In this document: in pieces, positions 35,601 to 48,150 of the stretch
Layout: each line of letters opens with the position of its first letter
Numbering within the stretch: the stretch's first letter is position 1
Assembly (NCBI GenBank): GCA_014058105.1
Contig: JACGCM010002537.1
Span: 1,116,001-1,180,000 of the forward strand
Origin: Kingdonia uniflora
Lineage: Eukaryota > Streptophyta > Magnoliopsida > Ranunculales > Circaeasteraceae
Reading direction: 5' to 3'
DNA: 64,000 bases
Notes under the pieces: generated by a model
Database searches by the model: none
The model's input: the letters and a program-made list of their open reading frames with translations, nothing else
What the model was told of the DNA's origin: nothing
Position numbers and translations under genes: made by a program

Positions 35601-38600
35601 TCACAGGGTGTTCCAGTAAATCTTAGAAATGCCACACGGTCTGTATTAATACAAGCGGCTGCCACAAGGTCATAAAGACCTGTAGCTGTTGATGCCCCGC
35701 GTGATCCAAATTGATATTCCATATGTGGAGCCTAGAAGCATTTGGACCTAATTAGGTAGCATGCAACCAATATCTTTATACAATATCCCCATTCCAAAGA
35801 TTGAACTCCTTGGTATCGAACTGTTACAACCACTTTCCGAGAAAGTCGTGGCAAACCCTGAAACGGCAAAGCCTTCATCCACTCGCCTAACCAACTTGAA
35901 AGGACAAACTAAATCTCATCTGAGAAGATGGAATTTCATCAGCCAATAAATCATAAGATACCATACAAGTCTCTCTGAAGCCTGCTAGAATCTAAAGTGA
36001 AGCGAATGGGTTAGTTAGAAAGCACACTCTTCACAAAAGTAAGATAAACCCTTTAGACGTCTATGCTATTTATATTTTCTTCTGTCCACTAAAGAAGAGA
36101 CGTTCTTATCGGTAGGTGGAGGGCTTTAAAATGTGATATATGCATGATGTTGTGTTGTAATTGTCCTTCCCCGTGAGGGCTTTTCGTTTGTCTTCAGGTT
36201 GTCTCATTTCCAACTCAGAAACTTTCTACGATGTCTAATAAATATTTGCTTCCCCTCAAAACAAAGGGAAAAGATAACATTCATGAAGTTGTCGTGAAGA
36301 CTAATGAACCTTGAAGTGAAGAGCAACTTGAGATTATTTGGGATTCAAAAGTGAAAGAATACCTTTTACTAACATCTATCCACCACAGGGTCCCAAATCA
36401 GAACTCATATGGATCTCACGTCCTAAGAAGACCTAGATATGGACTAGAAAAATACCTCTGACTAATACTCCACAGGATGGCAATCTAGTCTGAATAGTAA
36501 TGATACAGTCAGTAAAGACCTCTTAATGCTTTAGCAGAACCATCTTGGCTATTTACCTTGTTGAAGCGTCTGCTCAGGAATTCCATTATAAATTCCTTGT
36601 TAAATTGCGAGACTTGAAAAATCGAAAAATCATCGACGTACTTTTCCCCCGCCTAATGTAACTAAGGCCTGTGTTCCTTTCAATTTTCTAAATCATATAA
36701 AATGCAAAAAAACTAAATAAAAATAAACTCAATACCAAATGGGAACAAATGGTTGCCTGAAATAAACTGAATGAACTAACAATTTCTGCAAACAGCTTAG
36801 CAAATCTCAAATATATAGATCACACTGATTCCATTGTATCAGGACAGACTAAAACCTATTGTGAAGTAAAGATGTAGATCATACACATCCCTAATCTTCG
36901 CAAGAGAAAAAAAGAATATATTCACTTCCAAACTGGATACCAAAATTGCATCTACAGGCACACAAAATCTAACTAATACTTACAGAAGCTTCGCTTATTC
37001 CATGTGGGGTAAGCATCACATAGGGGTTATATGGGTGAGAACCCTGTCAAAGATGAATGAAGAAATAAATATCAGACGGATGTAACTCCGTTGCATAAAA
37101 TTAGGGAATCTTCTATCAGTCTACATGTACAGTAGGTTTATTATAAACAAGTTTTCCGTCTGGTTGGCAGTATTGCAGTCATGTTCCACTTATTATTGTT
37201 ATGGACCATTCCACTCTTTGGAATAAATACAATGGAGGTAGAGTCTAACCATCATGTTAGACACGTTCTCCGTCTTCTCTCCCATGTTCCCTCCTCTCTC
37301 CTTATGAAGATAGTCAATAGAGATTGCTGCACCTGATGTGAGGTTATTGTGCAGCACAGCAGTCATCTCATATTTGCATGCTGTGCACATTTGTGGTCCC
37401 CAAATGGTGCATTGCATCGCAAAGAACAACTCGGTAGTAGGTTCTTCAAAAACCATTTAAAAGTTGATTTTGCATTGTTTACCCACATTCTAATCATAAC
37501 TCTCTAAGGTGTATCAACTCTTTTTCATTCCCCTTGAACCTAAAAATAAACATTCTCCATTTATTCACAAAAATCATCATTTCCGTTGGGCCACCAAAAG
37601 GGTTTTCTGAAAACCCTTAATGTTGAGTTGCCTTTCTCATAATTGTTTTGGCATGACCTAAAACTCTCATTTAGTTCAATTTACCCAAGTATACCTAAAC
37701 ACTCATTTATATATGTATGTATGCATGTCAGACACAGCAGGGTCTCTTTTAACATACAGGAGCGCACCAGACCTGATTTGAGGCGTGTGGTAGCAACCGC
37801 GGTTATACGCCAGCCCATCGCATCCCGCGATCAACTGACTTGCTCCTTAAAAACCCTAATTTCTTCATTTTCCATCTTTCACTCTTTACTTAGTTCTCTA
37901 TTTGATTGTTATGCGCATCTAAGGAGATATCCATTCACACTAATCAACAGTAGAACAACAAATTACAATGAGATAATTAAAAGATATCGTAAGGAGGTAC
38001 CGGTGGCATGGATGGATGAGCATAAAGACCACCAGGTGGATACATGGTAACATAAGGAGGTGGTGTTCCATATGGAGGGACCAAGTGCTGCAAGGAGAAA
38101 AAAAAATGTTACGGTGTTTCAGTATTTCTAAGAAAACAAACAAATTGGAGCTCGGGACCTAATAAATGACCCAGGGTCTTGGATCAAAAGTCATTATAGA
38201 TCGATATATCAGTTGTGTAAGAAATTGATATATCCTCGATATATCATAATATGCACAAACATGTATGTTGTTTACGACATCGCAAATATTTCATACAATA
38301 AGACGAATATTTGAACATTGCGATAACTTGGCCACGATAGTGTTATTTTTCAGTTACTTCGAAAAAATATACACTTATCAAAGAAGATCCTGCAATAATG
38401 GTATATGTCGCAATAACATCTCATATTGAACAAACATTTCTTATTACATGATGTATCCATATATTATCTTATATATAATATATTTGATATCTCCCGCTTT
38501 TTACAACTATCCTTTCCATAAGTATGTCGCAATATATTTGGCATCCATCAATTAAATAGTAAAAAACTAACTACCTGTCCCCACATATATGCATGAGCTT

Positions 38601-41600
38601 GAGGACTAGAAGTTGCAGATGGATGGAAATAGGCAGGTGGGGCAATTGGCGGGGCACCGACAGAGTTATAATATGCCTACAGTATAAAATAAGTAAGAGG
38701 ATCTGCAGAAGGAAAAGTAAAATAGAGAAATTGTAGAGCAAGAGATGAAATTTTCGTACCTGATATGAAGCCCAATCGGGATAAATAGTGGCTGGACTAC
38801 TAGGAGGAGGTTGCTCCTGCAGAGTTAAAGAAAAATAATGTTAACAAGCTTCCATAAAAAACGGAAGAAAACCTTATGCTCAAAGATCTGTAAAAATAAA
38901 TATTGTTAAATTCTGGAAACCATATAATTGATCATCTTAAATTATTTGCATGGCCTAACCAGAGACAGAGAGAGAATAATGTAACAATTAATAGAAATAA
39001 ACTTAAGACTGGGACTCCCCTAAATGGACTACAAATTCAAATAGATGCAACTCTACTCTAATCTGGTAGACGCCTAACTAGAATGGGACTCATATGGCCT
39101 AGCATAGTATCTAGTAAGAGAACACGCTATGAATCTAAAAAGTATTATGTGGAGCATCATAGATAATAATACTCGATTGCACCAGTGTTACCACTAACAA
39201 CAGCCTGTCTAAAGCTATTTAAGAAAAAATAAAAAAAATTAAAGACTATGACACTCGTCAAACAAGTTTTCGCCGTCCTCTCTCATCTATTGACAGCCAA
39301 TAGGAGATTTATTTTTGGTTAGCCACGTGCGCAGGTTACGGGGAAAGTGATTTTACGGAAGAAATACATAATGGGACCATAATTACATTTGTATGACATC
39401 ACTTCCTACTTTACCCATAAAAAAAATGCTTTATAAAATTTGGCAAGCAACTTGCCAAGATAATGAACCTGCACTGTGCATCTCAGTCTCCATAAAGATT
39501 ATCGTAAAGATACTAACCATCCAAGGAGGCTGTTGTGGATGCTCTAAAGTTCTCTAACTCCATAACTAGAGACTTGCATAATAATTTAGGAATAAGTTAA
39601 GTAAATAGAACTCCCCCTTCTCCAACTCTCTAGTTTCTCAACACGTTATCAGAAGACTAAAGAACATGTGTGCGCTTCGCGAAGACAAAAAGAAATATCA
39701 TTTTTTAGAATAAAAAAGGAGAAATCTTACTTCCACCAGCAACTTTAATATTGGTGTCGGACAATCAAAGTCAGGTTCGTGAATAATTTTATTCCAAATC
39801 TGTGAACAATGCATTCTTGAATGCCCTCATACAATTGATTTCCAGTTTCACCTAGTTCATATTACTTATCAATCCAATTGACCTAGTCAACACGCTTTTG
39901 GTCGAAAACGACAACTAAGCAAAAGAATCTTTGCACGATCACATCTATGAGATTATGATGTAGATCTGAGATTAGGACAGCGTTTGTCAAAAGTCCCAAA
40001 ACAGAGACAAGCAGTTCTGGAAATCGAGTGGAAGCATCTACTCGGTCTCAAAATCAATTGGGCAGCTCGAGAAAAAGTAAACCCAACAAATTTCGGGGAG
40101 CTTGAGTAACAACAATGGAGGTACCAACAGCTTTCAAAAACCAGTTGGGAAGCTTGAGTAATGGTGATTCGAGCAACAACAAAGAAGATAGTCCCCAAAA
40201 TCAATCAGAACGAACCATAAAAACGCAAACAGTCAACCACAAGCACAAACACAAACAGAGAAACCAATGCCTAACCAAGTTAATTATGCCTCTGTGGTTA
40301 AAGTGGAATACAGTAAAACTCCTCTATAGTAATCCCCTATATAGTAATATCCCCTCTATAGTAATAAAAAAGTGTCGGTCCCAACTTGGTACCAAAGGAT
40401 ACAGTAATAACCCCTCTATCGTCATATTATTACTAATTTTTTTGTAGTCATGTACAAAAATATGGTCCCATCGATTTCATATAGTAATAAAAGAGTCAAA
40501 TTATAGAGACCATAACACAAAATATTACACCTTAGTGTTCATCTACAGACTTCCATAAAAGTTATTATCTATAGTACTTTGAACCAATGAGTTTGTCATG
40601 TTTGAAAAGACATCTTTCTTCAACTCCTTAAGATATTATCTATTTTCCAAAATTTACTCTCATATCTAATCTTGATCAACTAGGTTCACATTTTCAATAG
40701 TAATAACCCCTCTATAGTAATATTTTTGGGTAGTCCCCATTGTATTACTGTAGAGGGGTTTTACTGTACTCTGCTACTAGTATCTGTATCTTTAAACTGA
40801 ATTCACCAACCTTCTTTTAGCTTTGACAAAGGTAAATTTGTTGTTGAATGTCCTTACGCGGTACTTGATAAAGGAACAGAGCTATGGCAAGACACTGTAA
40901 CATGATATACTTTTTAGGTTCAGGCCTAACATTCTACATGGTGAGGGATTGAATTAGAGGACTTTGGGGTGCAAAAGGACCCCTTACTATGACTATGCTA
41001 GATTCAGTCTACACCTTTACCTTTGGAGATTTGGCAGAAGGGGATAAGGTACTTGAACAAAACCTTTGGCACTTAGCAAGAAAGCACTTTGTTGTCCAAA
41101 AATGGGATCCTTCTAACTTAGTGGATGTGAGCAAGATTGAGATACCAATCTGGATGAAGTTTTTTTTATCTTCCCAAGTCTTAAATATATGGATACTTCA
41201 ATGGACCGAACTCTAATTTAAACGAACTATCCCAATCTAGAGAATACCTAACAAAACTAGACTCAAAACAGTAAGTACCACTGTCCCATGTTTTACAAAT
41301 CTATTGAGAGAGAAAACATGCATACGAAAGGGGTAGATGTCACCCTATGTTGCATGAACTGATGAACCCTAACAAAATTGTAAAGTACCTGCACAGGGCA
41401 CGTGCCAAATCACAACCAGCCACGAACTCGTACGATACTTGTGGTTGTCATCTCTTCTTATTCATCGATATTCATTAGCATTATTCACAAATTATAAGTT
41501 TCTTTTAACTTATCTAATTGAAATTCTATTTATAGCAAACATAATGTGATATCTATTATCCTATATCTGAATAAATTTGATACAGATCATGACATAGTCT

Positions 41601-41922
41601 ATCATAGTTTCCGTGGATAATTGCCTTCGGTTTATATAATTTAAAATATATGTCGTATCATGAAGCCTATATTTTTTGTTTTTGCCAAGTCTGAGTCCCT
41701 TACACAAAGTATCTGACTCGACTCAAATTACCTATGCTAGCCATCCATAATAGAGGGAAATGTCACCCACAAACAAAAAAGGGAAAAAAATGACATACAA
41801 GATGAAAGAAAAGGGAGATTAACAGCATCAAATTTCTGAACAGCCAAGGAACTTTGGTTCGGTACCTGGGTTGAAGATGACTTTGGTGACTTTATTGGAG
41901 TATCAGTCTCTTCATTCCCCAT
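26606..41922 (-). CDS. GBF1: Group G bZIP G-box-binding factor (GBF1/bZIP16/HBP-1a-like), 12 coding exons
   Basis: The protein binds CACGTG G-boxes as a dimer in the nucleus. Coding exons in order are 41866-41922 ([19 protein letters not shown]), 38760-38816, 38575-38676, 38001-38087, 36984-37043, 31065-31228, 30923-30977, 27828-27861, 27447-27733, 27135-27212, 26832-26957 and 26606-26719. All have GT-AG borders and join without a stop to about 406 residues. Residues 20-121 are the Pro-rich mosaic region ([43 protein letters not shown]). An [11 protein letters not shown] block is followed by a Ser/Gly/Asp segment ([12 protein letters not shown]), then [11 protein letters not shown]. The basic region [22 protein letters not shown] (about 302-327, N315, R323) is followed by a perfect leucine heptad at 333, 340, 347, 354, 361 and 368. 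Introns of 3.0, 5.8 and 3.0 kb hold transposons. The donor for exon 31065 allows small variants. Confidence 0.93.
28380..28562. repeat. 45-46-bp tandem repeat, four copies, in a GBF intron
   Basis: Units of the form aggccccttcgctaacgtgt followed by ggcagcctaaccttcacctactccg start near 28381, 28425, 28471 and 28517. The last is the most diverged. It is GC-richer than the intron around it. Confidence 0.85.
28563..30922. other. GBF intron sequence, no clear gene
   Basis: Sequence of the 3-kb intron between exons 27828-27861 and 30923-30977. Short gag-like echoes near 29450-29620 (for example [12 protein letters not shown]) suggest an old Copia-type remnant, too weak to call. The frame at 30682-30888 matches nothing I know. 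Confidence 0.35.
32663..32992 (-). repeat. 3' LTR of the 1.8-kb element
   Basis: 330 bp, aligned along its length with 34173-34477. It contains a 25-bp segment (around tctctcctgaaagatc) missing from the other LTR. Confidence 0.92.
33367..34132 (-). pseudogene. Gag-like ORF of the 1.8-kb LTR element
   Basis: The start [18 protein letters not shown], followed by [16 protein letters not shown], begins near 34118. The frame continues to about 33870. One frame change then leads into [20 protein letters not shown], an open frame that runs to a stop at 33367. The sum is about 250 residues. The amino end is shared with the relative at 18.7-18.8 kb, so it is a conserved part of this family. No zinc knuckle or protease motif is seen. 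The function as a gag is inferred from position after the primer-binding site. The single frameshift could be a mutation or a sequencing error. Confidence 0.6.
34157..34168 (-). other. Primer-binding site (initiator Met tRNA)
   Basis: The minus strand reads tggcatcagagc, one base from the standard tggtatcagagc complementary to the 3' end of plant initiator Met tRNA, four bases inside the 5' LTR. Confidence 0.85.
34173..34477 (-). repeat. 5' LTR of the 1.8-kb element
   Basis: 305 bp. Begins TGATGTGACAC and ends CGTCA on the minus strand, directly followed on the plus strand by the ttttc target copy. Confidence 0.92.
34481..34720. repeat. 120-bp tandem duplication
   Basis: Two nearly identical 120-bp units, each starting tctcttcttgaaatatcaag, stand head to tail immediately after the LTR element. 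Only about one base differs, so the duplication is recent. Confidence 0.9.
34721..36983. other. GBF intron sequence, no clear gene
   Basis: Rest of the 5.8-kb intron. A minus-strand segment at about 35590-35730 has a longish open stretch ([18 protein letters not shown]) that could be a captured coding piece, but I cannot assign it. Confidence 0.3.
40240..41216 (+). pseudogene. LINE ORF1 (DUF4283) fragment in the first GBF intron
   Basis: The plus strand, opposite to the host gene, reads [11 protein letters not shown] before the MITE at 40310. After it comes [25 protein letters not shown], and then [48 protein letters not shown]. This is the order of plant LINE ORF1 proteins (DUF4283, nucleic-acid-binding), with the usual KVLEQGPWH and IPVW blocks recognisable. 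Stops and frame changes between them show it is dead, and ORF2 is absent. Confidence 0.8.
40310..40766. mobile_element. Emigrant-like MITE (Tc1/mariner-pogo type)
   Basis: 457 bp bounded by cagtaaaactcctctatag and the inverse ctgtagaggggttttactg, with TA on both sides (40308-40309, 40767-40768). The ends and TA target match the Emigrant family of plant MITEs. The terminal motif is repeated several times in the first 120 bp. It sits inside the LINE ORF1 remnant, so it is the younger of the two. Confidence 0.88.
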
Positions 41923-42720
41923 AATTTAAGGTTGTTGCATGCCCTAAAACATCGTCAAAATCCAGTTCTTATGTTGATCACCTGAACAAGGGATACAGAT
42001 AGATTAAAAACAGCATTCCATTCCTAAATCACCAAATTTAGGAAAGTGCAAGCAAGAACACTCATTTTTTCAAATATTAAGGCAGTAATAAGATACTATG
42101 AATCATAATATCAAATTTTCAGCTCACTATCTTCACATTTGTGACTGAGACAACTCTTGGTGATTCTTTCGGTAATTTCTCTCATATACCATACTATCTT
42201 AAGACAAGTTTTCAATTAAAGGTGGGGTGTAGCAGTTGAATGTCAATGCACCCATTAGATAGGAAAGGTTTCTCTCTCTCTCTCTCAACCTCTTTCTATC
42301 GCTGATTACCACCCAACCCACCTATCCCACAAACACAAACCTTTTTTCTTACTTGTTTGACGTTTTCACGCATAATATAGCTCGAACCCCAACTCGTTCC
42401 CGAATATTGGGCACGAACTCAAAGAAAAGTTTAGATCTTATTCACTTGTTTATCATTACCATAGACATGTCTCTAATCCTCTTCATATCCCTACACTTCA
42501 TACAATAAACCCAATTCTCAAACATTACCATTTAAACCTAATTCAACACTCAAACACACACAAAATTCAAACACAATAACACTAAAAGATTGAACAAACC
42601 CTAACTTACATACCTCTTAAAGAGAGTCTCTGCAACCCTAATTCGCTTTGAAACAGCGGTCCAAACACAGAATAGCTGAAATCTCGCAGTGTGTGAGAGA
42701 GAGACTGGTCCGACCACTGG
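41923..42720 (-). other. 5' untranslated region and leader intron of the GBF gene
   Basis: Upstream of the ATG the minus strand has an acceptor-like ttcag at about 41983 and a donor-like gaggtatgt at about 42612, which would define a leader intron of some 630 bp. Coding exons start only at 41922. The transcript start is likely near 42700, where the sequence turns CT-rich. These borders are inferred. Confidence 0.45.
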
Positions 42721-43710
42721 GTGTCTGCAAGATCAATTTTAAATACACCCCCAATTAGCTCACCCTGACTTAACCTCACCCAACTTCTATTTCTTTATTT
42801 TAATCACCTTATTTTTTATATAAATACAAAATTAAGTATTACGAGATACGTACTACCAAATTCCCGCATATTCAAATCTGAAAATTATTGGTGTTGAATG
42901 TATACAAATTAGAACACATTTCTAAAATTAAACATCACTGAATCATATCACATGGCTTGAGAGATAAATTTTTCTTCATTCTCGCTCTTTAAATTTTTTG
43001 CTCGCAATTATATAACTTTGAAAATGTGATGGTACCCGAGTCTAGTACCTCCTAGTTCCGCAGATGAAAAAATCTCTTGGAAATCTTACTAATAGTTTTT
43101 AAGTTTTGATTAAAATTAAAGGTCGAGACATTTAAGAATCGTGTGATACGGAGAAATACGTATCCCTAGGTGGGAGGTCCCACTCGCTGGGGATTCCTTT
43201 GGTGATGAAATCTCGCGGAAGAGCCCTAACGGTTAAAAGCCTTTATTAAGTTAAAATGAAACGAAAATGTAAACACGGCAATAGGTCAATCCAAAAACAG
43301 CAAATATTTTTATTTAAGAGCGATGTGTATTTGAACAATCCACACGACTTACTTTCTTAATGTCGGGGCAGAGCGGCCATGAACCCCTTCTGTATGTTAG
43401 GTTTTAAGAAAGGACCAACCTACGGAAAGTATTTCCCGGTGAAGCTGTGGCCGCCCCTTCACTTAGGGGGTACAAAAAGGATTAGAGAGATGCTTTAAGT
43501 TTTTCGTATTTCCCCTTACTTTTTGCTTTTTGTTCTAATTTCACGTGATCCAAAGCTTTGCGTATCGTCTTTTATCAGAATCGACACCTGAAAAAGATAA
43601 AAATTCAAAATATTAGATATTACTTCTGAAGAAAAAAAATGCTACTGAGTACTTGGACTACTTGGATTGGTTAACACACAATAAAGAGATGTTACTTCTG
43701 AAAGCATATG
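42721..43710. other. Upstream region of GBF
   Basis: Likely holds the promoter. No gene was recognised. A GC-richer block at about 43140-43460 is of unknown nature. Confidence 0.35.
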
Positions 43711-44098
43711 CAGCAGTAAGGTCACCTTGAACTGACTAAAATGCCTAAAAGTAACCAACCTTGATTTTTACACGGTAGTTGAGGTGGGTTGAAAACCCAC
43801 CCACCTATTTTTTTTAGATATAAAATCATAAAAAATCACATGGCATGAGAGATGAGAGAGAAAAAAAAAATGTCGCACAATTCAGAACTGCGCAACCCTT
43901 ATTTTTTTTAAAAGATTTCATGCATCGCGACCTGTTGAAACTTGTGACATATCTTAATTTGAGGCGTCTATTTTTTTGTTCTGAACTGCACGACATTGAA
44001 AAGAAAGTATAAATCACCATGCGGGTCTCTGAACCGACCCTCATGGTGGGTTTTGTTGATGTTTTGGGTGTTACATTGGCAATAAGACCTTACTGCTG
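43711..44098. mobile_element. MITE with perfect 13-bp terminal inverted repeats
   Basis: Starts cagcagtaaggtc at 43711 and ends gaccttactgctg at 44098, a perfect inverted pair. Internal inverted blocks ggtgggtt / aacccacc lie near 43780 and 44045. A target duplication could not be decided, so the superfamily is open. Confidence 0.65.
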
Positions 44099-45201
44099 GG
44101 TGGTCGGTTTGAGAAAAAGAGGATGACTTATTGCCACCTAAGCATGTCATCTTACTATTGTGGATGTTCTGACTAAGTTGGATTAATGCATCATTAAACT
44201 AAATGTATGCCTATAGTAACTAAACTTCAAATAAATCAATAGCCACTTACTGTAGGTCCACTACAAGCATGAAATTTAGAGGTTTTGTTCTTAGAAGTTA
44301 GACCCAAAACTTTTGGTTCTCTTTTCTACGTTATTACCCAACCTTATCTAAAGTTCAGCCTACTTAAACTACTAGCTCTATGGTGGGACAAGATGTAGAT
44401 AAATCAAGACAAATCACGATTATCAGGGGCAAAAATCAAGCAAGCAAAGCAAAGTATTTAGATCGGGCAATATTCAAACAAATCAAGTATAAGAAACAGA
44501 TCATCATCAACCCTCGAGTCCGAATTTGCCAACCCTCCTTAATGAAGAGTTTTGCTAACCCTCCCTTTTATTGGTTTGAGATTTGACAGTAGTTAACATA
44601 CTCTCTATTTATAAATATACTTAAATCAAGGAAAATAAAATATTTATTAAGATCTTTTGGTGTTTTTCTTCATGTCTCACTTCTCTTCTTTAGCTAATCT
44701 CTCCCTTTACCTATGCCAACTTTCTCTTTTCAATAAAAAGGAGAAAAAAATGCAATTAGCGAATTAGGTTACTTAATTAGGTTTTCTAATTTAAAATTAT
44801 ATTCGATTACACATTTTGATGGCAAGCGGGTCTCATTAAATATTATCAGACTTCCTCAATCACCAAAATGTACTAGTAATGGACCTTATCTTTGATCCAA
44901 CATCTCGAGCAATCTAACAATTTCTTCTTGGCTAACTAACTAGGTAAATATGAATGTCAGTGCATGACTAGTATAATTTATTTTTTAAGATTACTGATGA
45001 AGTACACTTGATGCATATATATTGTCAAGTTCTCGGTGCTACTGCATTCTATCCAAAATGTTCAAGCAATGGATGCTGCCTTGGTTCGTACTACTATGAA
45101 ATATACAAACGGAAATTGTAAAGCAAAATTGAAAGAAAAATCTAAGATATTAATGCTTGTAATTATGTCATATATTTTTAACAATAAGTCAATCTTGATC
45201 A
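44099..45201. other. Non-coding stretch left of the Helitron
   Basis: No gene was recognised. The frame at 44380-44586 and others are short and AT-rich. Confidence 0.35.
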
Positions 45202-46074
45202 TCTATCTATTTATACTACTAAAGGAAAAACCATAGAATGAGAATACATCTCGGCCGTCGATCAGATTCCCCCACACAAGTTTAGAAGTCATCAAAGGCT
45301 ATATTTATAACCTCAATATGAGGATGTGTTATAGGCCATTGGATATTTTTAACGAAAAAGACTATTTTTTCGTCTATCTAATATACCCCTTGTCAAATAC
45401 AAACTTATAATCTAAAATAGCTTTACATATTTGTCATATTTCAATTGTTAGAGGGTAGTATTGGATTCCCGTCATTACCCCTCTAAAATACAAAGTTAAA
45501 CCTAGGACGTAAAGGGTAGTAGCGTAATCTTTTATCCATCTTTAATCTAAATTCCATCTTCCTCATAACAAAACTCTAATTCAAAATTTGACCTCCCTCG
45601 ACTTGCCCAAACATCTCTTCTCAATGTTAGATTTCTGATTATATATGCTTTTAGCTTCTCAATTGTTGATTTTACTGTGTATTTCAATATAATTTATTCT
45701 CGGGTTAGTGATTTGGGGGTTTTATAATGATTATTTTGGTGCTGATTGTTGATATTGTCCATATTTAAGTTATGTTCGGGATTGGTGATCTCTAATCACC
45801 GTATGCTTTGGGGGTTTTATGATGATTATTGTGGTTATGATGTAAGTGTTTTACAAGTAGTGTTTTATTAGATTTTACAAGTCCATGAAAGTGTTTTACA
45901 GGTGATCTCTAAATTATTGTTGGAATCAATTCTCAGTTATTCTAGGTGTCATAAGGATTTTACAAGTACATAAGTATATGCTTACAAATTTTACGTTGTT
46001 TTGAGCATGACGAATAACATGTTTGGGCAGAAAACTACCGCGGGATTCATTGTTAAGTCTATTAATCCCTTAAA

Positions 46075-46097
46075 CCCCCCCCCCCCCCCCCCCCCCC
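46075..46097. repeat. Poly-C homopolymer (23 C) followed by A9
   Basis: The longest homopolymer in the window. A likely length error or polymorphism. Confidence 0.9.
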
Positions 46098-47822
46098 AAA
46101 AAAAAAGCAACCATTTCCTTCATTTTTGTTTAATTTTCACAATTATACTAATGTATTCTAGAATTAAGGTATTCTTTCCATTGATTATATACTACGCATA
46201 TAAATAAGTACTAGACAAACAACACTAAAACACTCCTAAATCATCTAACTGTAACAATTAATATAGCTAATTATTTAAAGTACCGCAGGCCGTCCAATTA
46301 CAAATTTGCATAAACCTTAGAACTTCTTAAGAAAGAGCTACCTCTTGGTTTAGTTTCTAAGAGGACATTTTGTTAGCTATTCTTGACACTGATGAGTACG
46401 ATCCAATACAGGAACATAGTACTCCAACTATGATAATGAAATTGCATACTCCAATCTGAAACACTAGGAAAAAATAATTATTATAACAATGAGTAGTTTA
46501 GCTAAAGCTTTAAATTCGACAGTATCAAAGATAGTGATGATATTCAAATTTTGGAATGAGGAAAGGTAATTGGATGCTCTTAAAGTACTTTCTCATACCG
46601 CTGGCCAACTTAACCTACCACGGTGGATGTTGAGATAACAAGCACAAGGAAAGATCAAAGCCTGTCACAAAAATCCATTGTGGCAAAGTTAACTTCCAAT
46701 ATTTATATATTGTATTGTGAGACTAAAAAGCAGTAATAAATACCATTTTGTCTTATGTACTGGTTTATATAGTGATGTTCTTGGTATTAGGGTATTAGGA
46801 TTTGGTGTTATTGTTTATCTAAGTATTTATGTAATCATTTATCCATGTATCATGGTGATTATTAGCGTACAAAACCTGTCTTCAAGTACATTTATGCATC
46901 ATCCCAAGCACATGGTTTTAACAAGTGCAATTATGTAATTTGATGTGGTTGAAAGGCGACAAATAGTTCACAGTCAAACAAATTATGTGGCCTACGTCGG
47001 ACCAGTTAAAAGAAATATGCAATGTATTACCCTGAATTTTGGACAAGTTAAAATAATAATAGACCTTCTAAAGGCGGTATGTCAAAGCGATCCGATGCTC
47101 TCTATTAGAGATCAGTTCTAGAACACTAACGGTGATGATTTTTATGATTATCTTAATGAAGTTGTCTCCGTAATCCTCAAAGATAGACATGAATCTCTGT
47201 TTGTATATTTGGAAGTTGGGACGATCCATGTTTTCAATGAGCTTGGTCATAGATTAGAAGATCATCAAGACATTCCCTCGACTACGCCTCCACATTCTGT
47301 TTTCGAGGGTTTTCAGGTATTTAACCTACTTATTGTTAAAATAGTTTATATAAGAATAACCAATTTACAAGATTCTAGCACATTTCCCGTTCTCACCTTT
47401 ACTTGTGATTAACAGATAAAGAGCCAACATATGAACAGGCGAGAAACTTTAGGTGGTAGCAAACGATGTCTACGACAGTAATTTGATCTATCACCTTCAC
47501 TAGTGAATAATGACGCTTTAATCATAGTTGTGGAAAAATTCTTTAAAGAGACTTAGTTTCCGAATTAAGCACTACATGACAGACCCTTGCCGAAGATAAA
47601 ATCAAGAGCAAGTATGCATTAAAGAATATACTCCAGAGTAATAACACTTTTTTGAAGGGAAGACTGAAGCTGTGGAAATGCTATATTTTGCTGAGAGAAG
47701 GAGAACATGTAGTATTAGGAAACGAAATAGCTAGATGGTAGTTTTTCATAAGTTGTCATCTTAGACTTACTATTTTGGTAACAAAAGGGTTTCAGTGACT
47801 TGGATTAATGGGTTTATCGTCG

Positions 47823-48150
47823 CCTAATGGCCTATATAACTCTCATGTACTTTGGTGATAATATATTATTACCTGTTGAGAATCTTGGTTTGATGGTTGT
47901 ATTGGGTCTTACAATCTTTGATTGTTTCTTCTGACTTTAAGATTTGATGTGCCGCATTCTTTTGCAGGTCCGACAATAAGCATATTATCTAATGGCCTAT
48001 ATTACTCTCATGTACTTTGGTGATGATATGTTATTACTTGCTGAAAATCTTGGCTTGATGGCTGCACTTCTTACAATCTTTTAATGTGGTTCTGACTATA
48101 GGATTTGAGATATACCATTCTTTTGCAGGTTCGACACTAAGCATTATCTA
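47823..48150. repeat. 166-bp tandem duplication within the Helitron
   Basis: Two head-to-tail copies starting near 47825 and 47991 (taatggcctatat, ctcatgtactttggtgat), each ending with a ttcttttgcaggt acceptor-like motif and cgaca.taagca. Divergence is moderate. Confidence 0.8.

Noticed and set aside
37643..38050. 135-residue plus-strand frame
   Set aside because: It overlaps a GBF coding exon (38001-38087) on the opposite strand and has no family motif.
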